From Nemertoderma westbladi (Eukaryota; Xenacoelomorpha; Nemertodermatida; Nemertodermatidae): 21,581 nt of DNA. Location: NCBI GenBank assembly GCA_032718475.1, contig JAUCBJ010005972.1, positions 1-21,581 on the forward strand, read 5' to 3'. The position numbers were made by a program, and so were the translations under genes. How positions within the stretch are numbered: the stretch's first letter is position 1; every line of letters begins with the position of its first letter. Positions 19,736-21,581 of the stretch are shown here, piece after piece. A model generated the notes under the pieces. It saw only the letters and a list, made by a program, of their open reading frames with translations, was not told the DNA's origin and did no database searches.

Positions 19736-20689
19736 GTTATTCATTATATTTGTTGATGAATTATTATATTGGAATAACGAGAAATAACCCCGACACCCAA
19801 TATTCTTGATATACCGAAGGTAAGAGAGAAAGGTTACAGATAAACGATTGTGACTTATGTTAAAGTGGTTTGAAGTGAATCTAATGTTATTTGATAGACC
19901 CTACATGAGTCAGTCTGTGTTCCTTTTATATGTGACTAAAATCAGTGAAGATCGGCAGATTAGTGTGCAGTATTGTGCAGCATTGTGTATGAGTGAGTCT
20001 GTTAAAGAAGCATTCCTAAAGAATGTGCCATATATGTGAATTATAATTAAGCCATATCGTTGTGAGTAGTTTAAGTCATAACTCTGTTTATGTAGATAAA
20101 GCGCCACGTCCTAAAGGAACTGTTAATATTACCGAAGGTGAATAATATTGTCAGAGATTATATAATACTGTCAGTCGAATAATACATTAGGCTTACATAG
20201 CAACAAAATTAAACCGTCGAACCCAATCTCCCGGGAATATCCAGCGGGTGAATGGTCGCGCACGGATTGGTTTCGACTAGTGTAGTGAATCAAATACTTG
20301 TCATAGGCTAAAAAGCGATTTAATATCTAGAAGACATCTTAATTTGGCGGGTTAAACTGCCAAAGGTCTAAAAGCGAGAACATTAAAGGATATATGTCTT
20401 CTTTGTTGCAGTAAGCAATAAAGTTGAAAGTACCGGTCAACCGGTAAACCTGAACCGGTACATCTGTAGGTCACTAGTCAGTAGGCCCAACCGCTAGAAC
20501 CGGTACTTCTGTATTCCGTAGGCCTAGCTGTCCTAACCGGTACTTCCGTATAAGTACACTAGTATTATTCGATTTGATTGTTGTATACCGGTAGGTCTTA
20601 GTACTTAATCAGGGAACGGCCGCCCTGATTTTTTATTGAGATTTTACTTATTTCTGTCAAGTTTTATTTATTTGTAGGCCAGTATTGAA

Positions 20690-21300
20690 CAGAAGGCGTG
20701 TAAGCCTGATCAGATTGTACAGACGATTTGTAGGCTGAGCTGTTGTCTGATTGCTGTTAAGTCCGAACGAATTGCAGTGTGTGTAGATCACCTGTCCGAT
20801 TAAGTACGATTAGGCAGTAGGGGCAGCGAACGCTGTAAGGTAAACCCCCAACTAAAGAATAAGTCGCACTACTGGGTTAGAGCGCATACTCCCTAATCAT
20901 TTCGGAGTCTGCATGTCCTGTAGTTTATTTAGGCTTGAGAGTAGTCTGCCATCGTTTGGTCTGTACTTTGTTTGTGTAAGTCTGTACGGGTAGCGTATAA
21001 TTTTATTTAGATAATTTGTAGGCTGGATAGTTGTCTGGCTGTTATTAGGTCTGAACGGATTGCCGCGTGTGTAGATCATCTGTCCGATTAAGTACGGTTA
21101 GGCAGTAGGGGCAGCGAACGCTGTAAGGTAAACCCCCAGCTAAAGAATAAGTCGCACTACTGGGTTAGAGCGCATACTCCCTAATCATTTCGGAGTCTGC
21201 ATATACCGTAGTTTGTTTAGGCTTGATAGTAGTCTGTCAGTGTTCGGTCTGTATTTTGTTTGAGTGGTTTGTACGCGTAGCGTAATATTTATTATTCAGA
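20690..21300. repeat. Two tandem units of about 288 bp in the right arm
   Basis: GGGGCAGCGAACGCTG occurs at 20820 and 21108. As in the left arm, a core of about 100 bp per unit (about 20795-20912 and 21083-21200) is almost identical between the units. Within the core, GGGGCAGC, GAAC, GCTG and a downstream CCCC can form a stem, and ACTCC with GGAGT can form a second hairpin. The block AAAGAATAAGTCG is shared with the left arm. Confidence 0.85.
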
Positions 21301-21581
21301 GTTTATGCGATTATCCGCAACATTCATTCCCCAAGTTTGTTCCTACAGTAATTGTGTTTGTTATACATACCACTATAGTTAAATTAACCCCGGTACTACA
21401 CGGGCTGCTCGGCGTAGGTAAAGACTGGTGATTTTGTGCATCGGTCACTCCAGCAGATGCCGTGGTTCTTTTAGCTGTTCAAGTATATTTAACTACTGAT
21501 TATTTGTTGTACAAGTACTCGTACCTAATTTAGGGTTTAGTGTACAGTACTTTCCGAAGTAATTAGTGTAGACATTATATT

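Larger units (their letters stand above)
19174..21581 (+). mobile_element. Right copy of the large LTR-like element (terminal region only)
   Basis: Begins with TGTAAAAGCTTTTGTGGGAT at 19175, preceded by T at 19174, and aligns inverted to 2086-4620. Shared landmarks include GGGGGGAACTGGCCA-type sequence (near 19216), GCGCCACGTCCTAAAGGAAC (20101), ATTCACCC-type sequence on the opposite strand (near 20250), the doubled 288-bp unit, and CGGCATCTGCTGGAGTGACC on the opposite strand (near 21450). The matching ORF would lie beyond the right edge on the plus strand. Its start cuts the LINE RT, so it is younger than that LINE. No target duplication can be checked because the other end is outside the window. 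Confidence 0.65.

Overview
The window looks like repeat-dense DNA from an animal genome, probably a marine invertebrate; that placement is an inference. It rests on an L2/CR1-type LINE whose ORF1 carries a zinc-finger-like segment, an RTE-like LINE, a P-like DNA transposon with a THAP exon, a tRNA-derived SINE head, TTAA-target and PIF/Harbinger-type MITEs, and many ACCGGT and AGGCCT palindromes. I found no ordinary host gene, rRNA, CRISPR array or bacterial operon. Almost every base that can be assigned belongs to a mobile element or tandem repeat, often nested.

Layout. (1) Bases 1-4620 are the minus-strand terminal part of a large element. It has a long AT-rich leader or LTR-like region starting at a TG at 4620, with internal tandem repeats, followed by an intact reading frame of at least 354 codons that runs off the left edge. 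(2) Bases 19174-21581 are a second copy of the same terminal region in the opposite orientation, starting with the same bases and running off the right edge. The two copies face away from each other and bracket about 14.5 kb. (3) Bases 4660-8565 hold two copies of a GGCC-motif repeat, one split by a 5'-truncated RTE-like LINE with a 12-bp target duplication, then an inverted-repeat (foldback) structure with a 21-bp minisatellite in its middle. (4) Bases 8765-11145 are an array of about 90-bp units broken by two TTAA-target elements, the larger built mostly of 163-bp tandem repeats. (5) Bases 11166-14162 hold a pentamer microsatellite, a SINE head, the 3' part of a decayed LINE on the minus strand, and a Harbinger-like MITE. 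(6) Bases 14526-19173 are a decayed L2/CR1/Jockey-like LINE on the plus strand (ORF1, endonuclease, reverse transcriptase). Its ORF1 is interrupted by a 1.26-kb P-like element and its ORF2 is cut off just before the catalytic FADD box by the right-hand large element.

Order of events that can be read: the LINE inserted first; the P-like element entered its ORF1 and the large element entered its RT. The RTE-like LINE entered an existing GGCC repeat, and the TTAA elements entered an existing satellite. The most interesting items are the unrecognised ORF with its head-to-head terminal regions, the P-like element with a single THAP exon, and the TTAA element built from a 163-bp palindrome-bearing repeat. 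All homology statements come from reading the sequence by eye; no database search was run.
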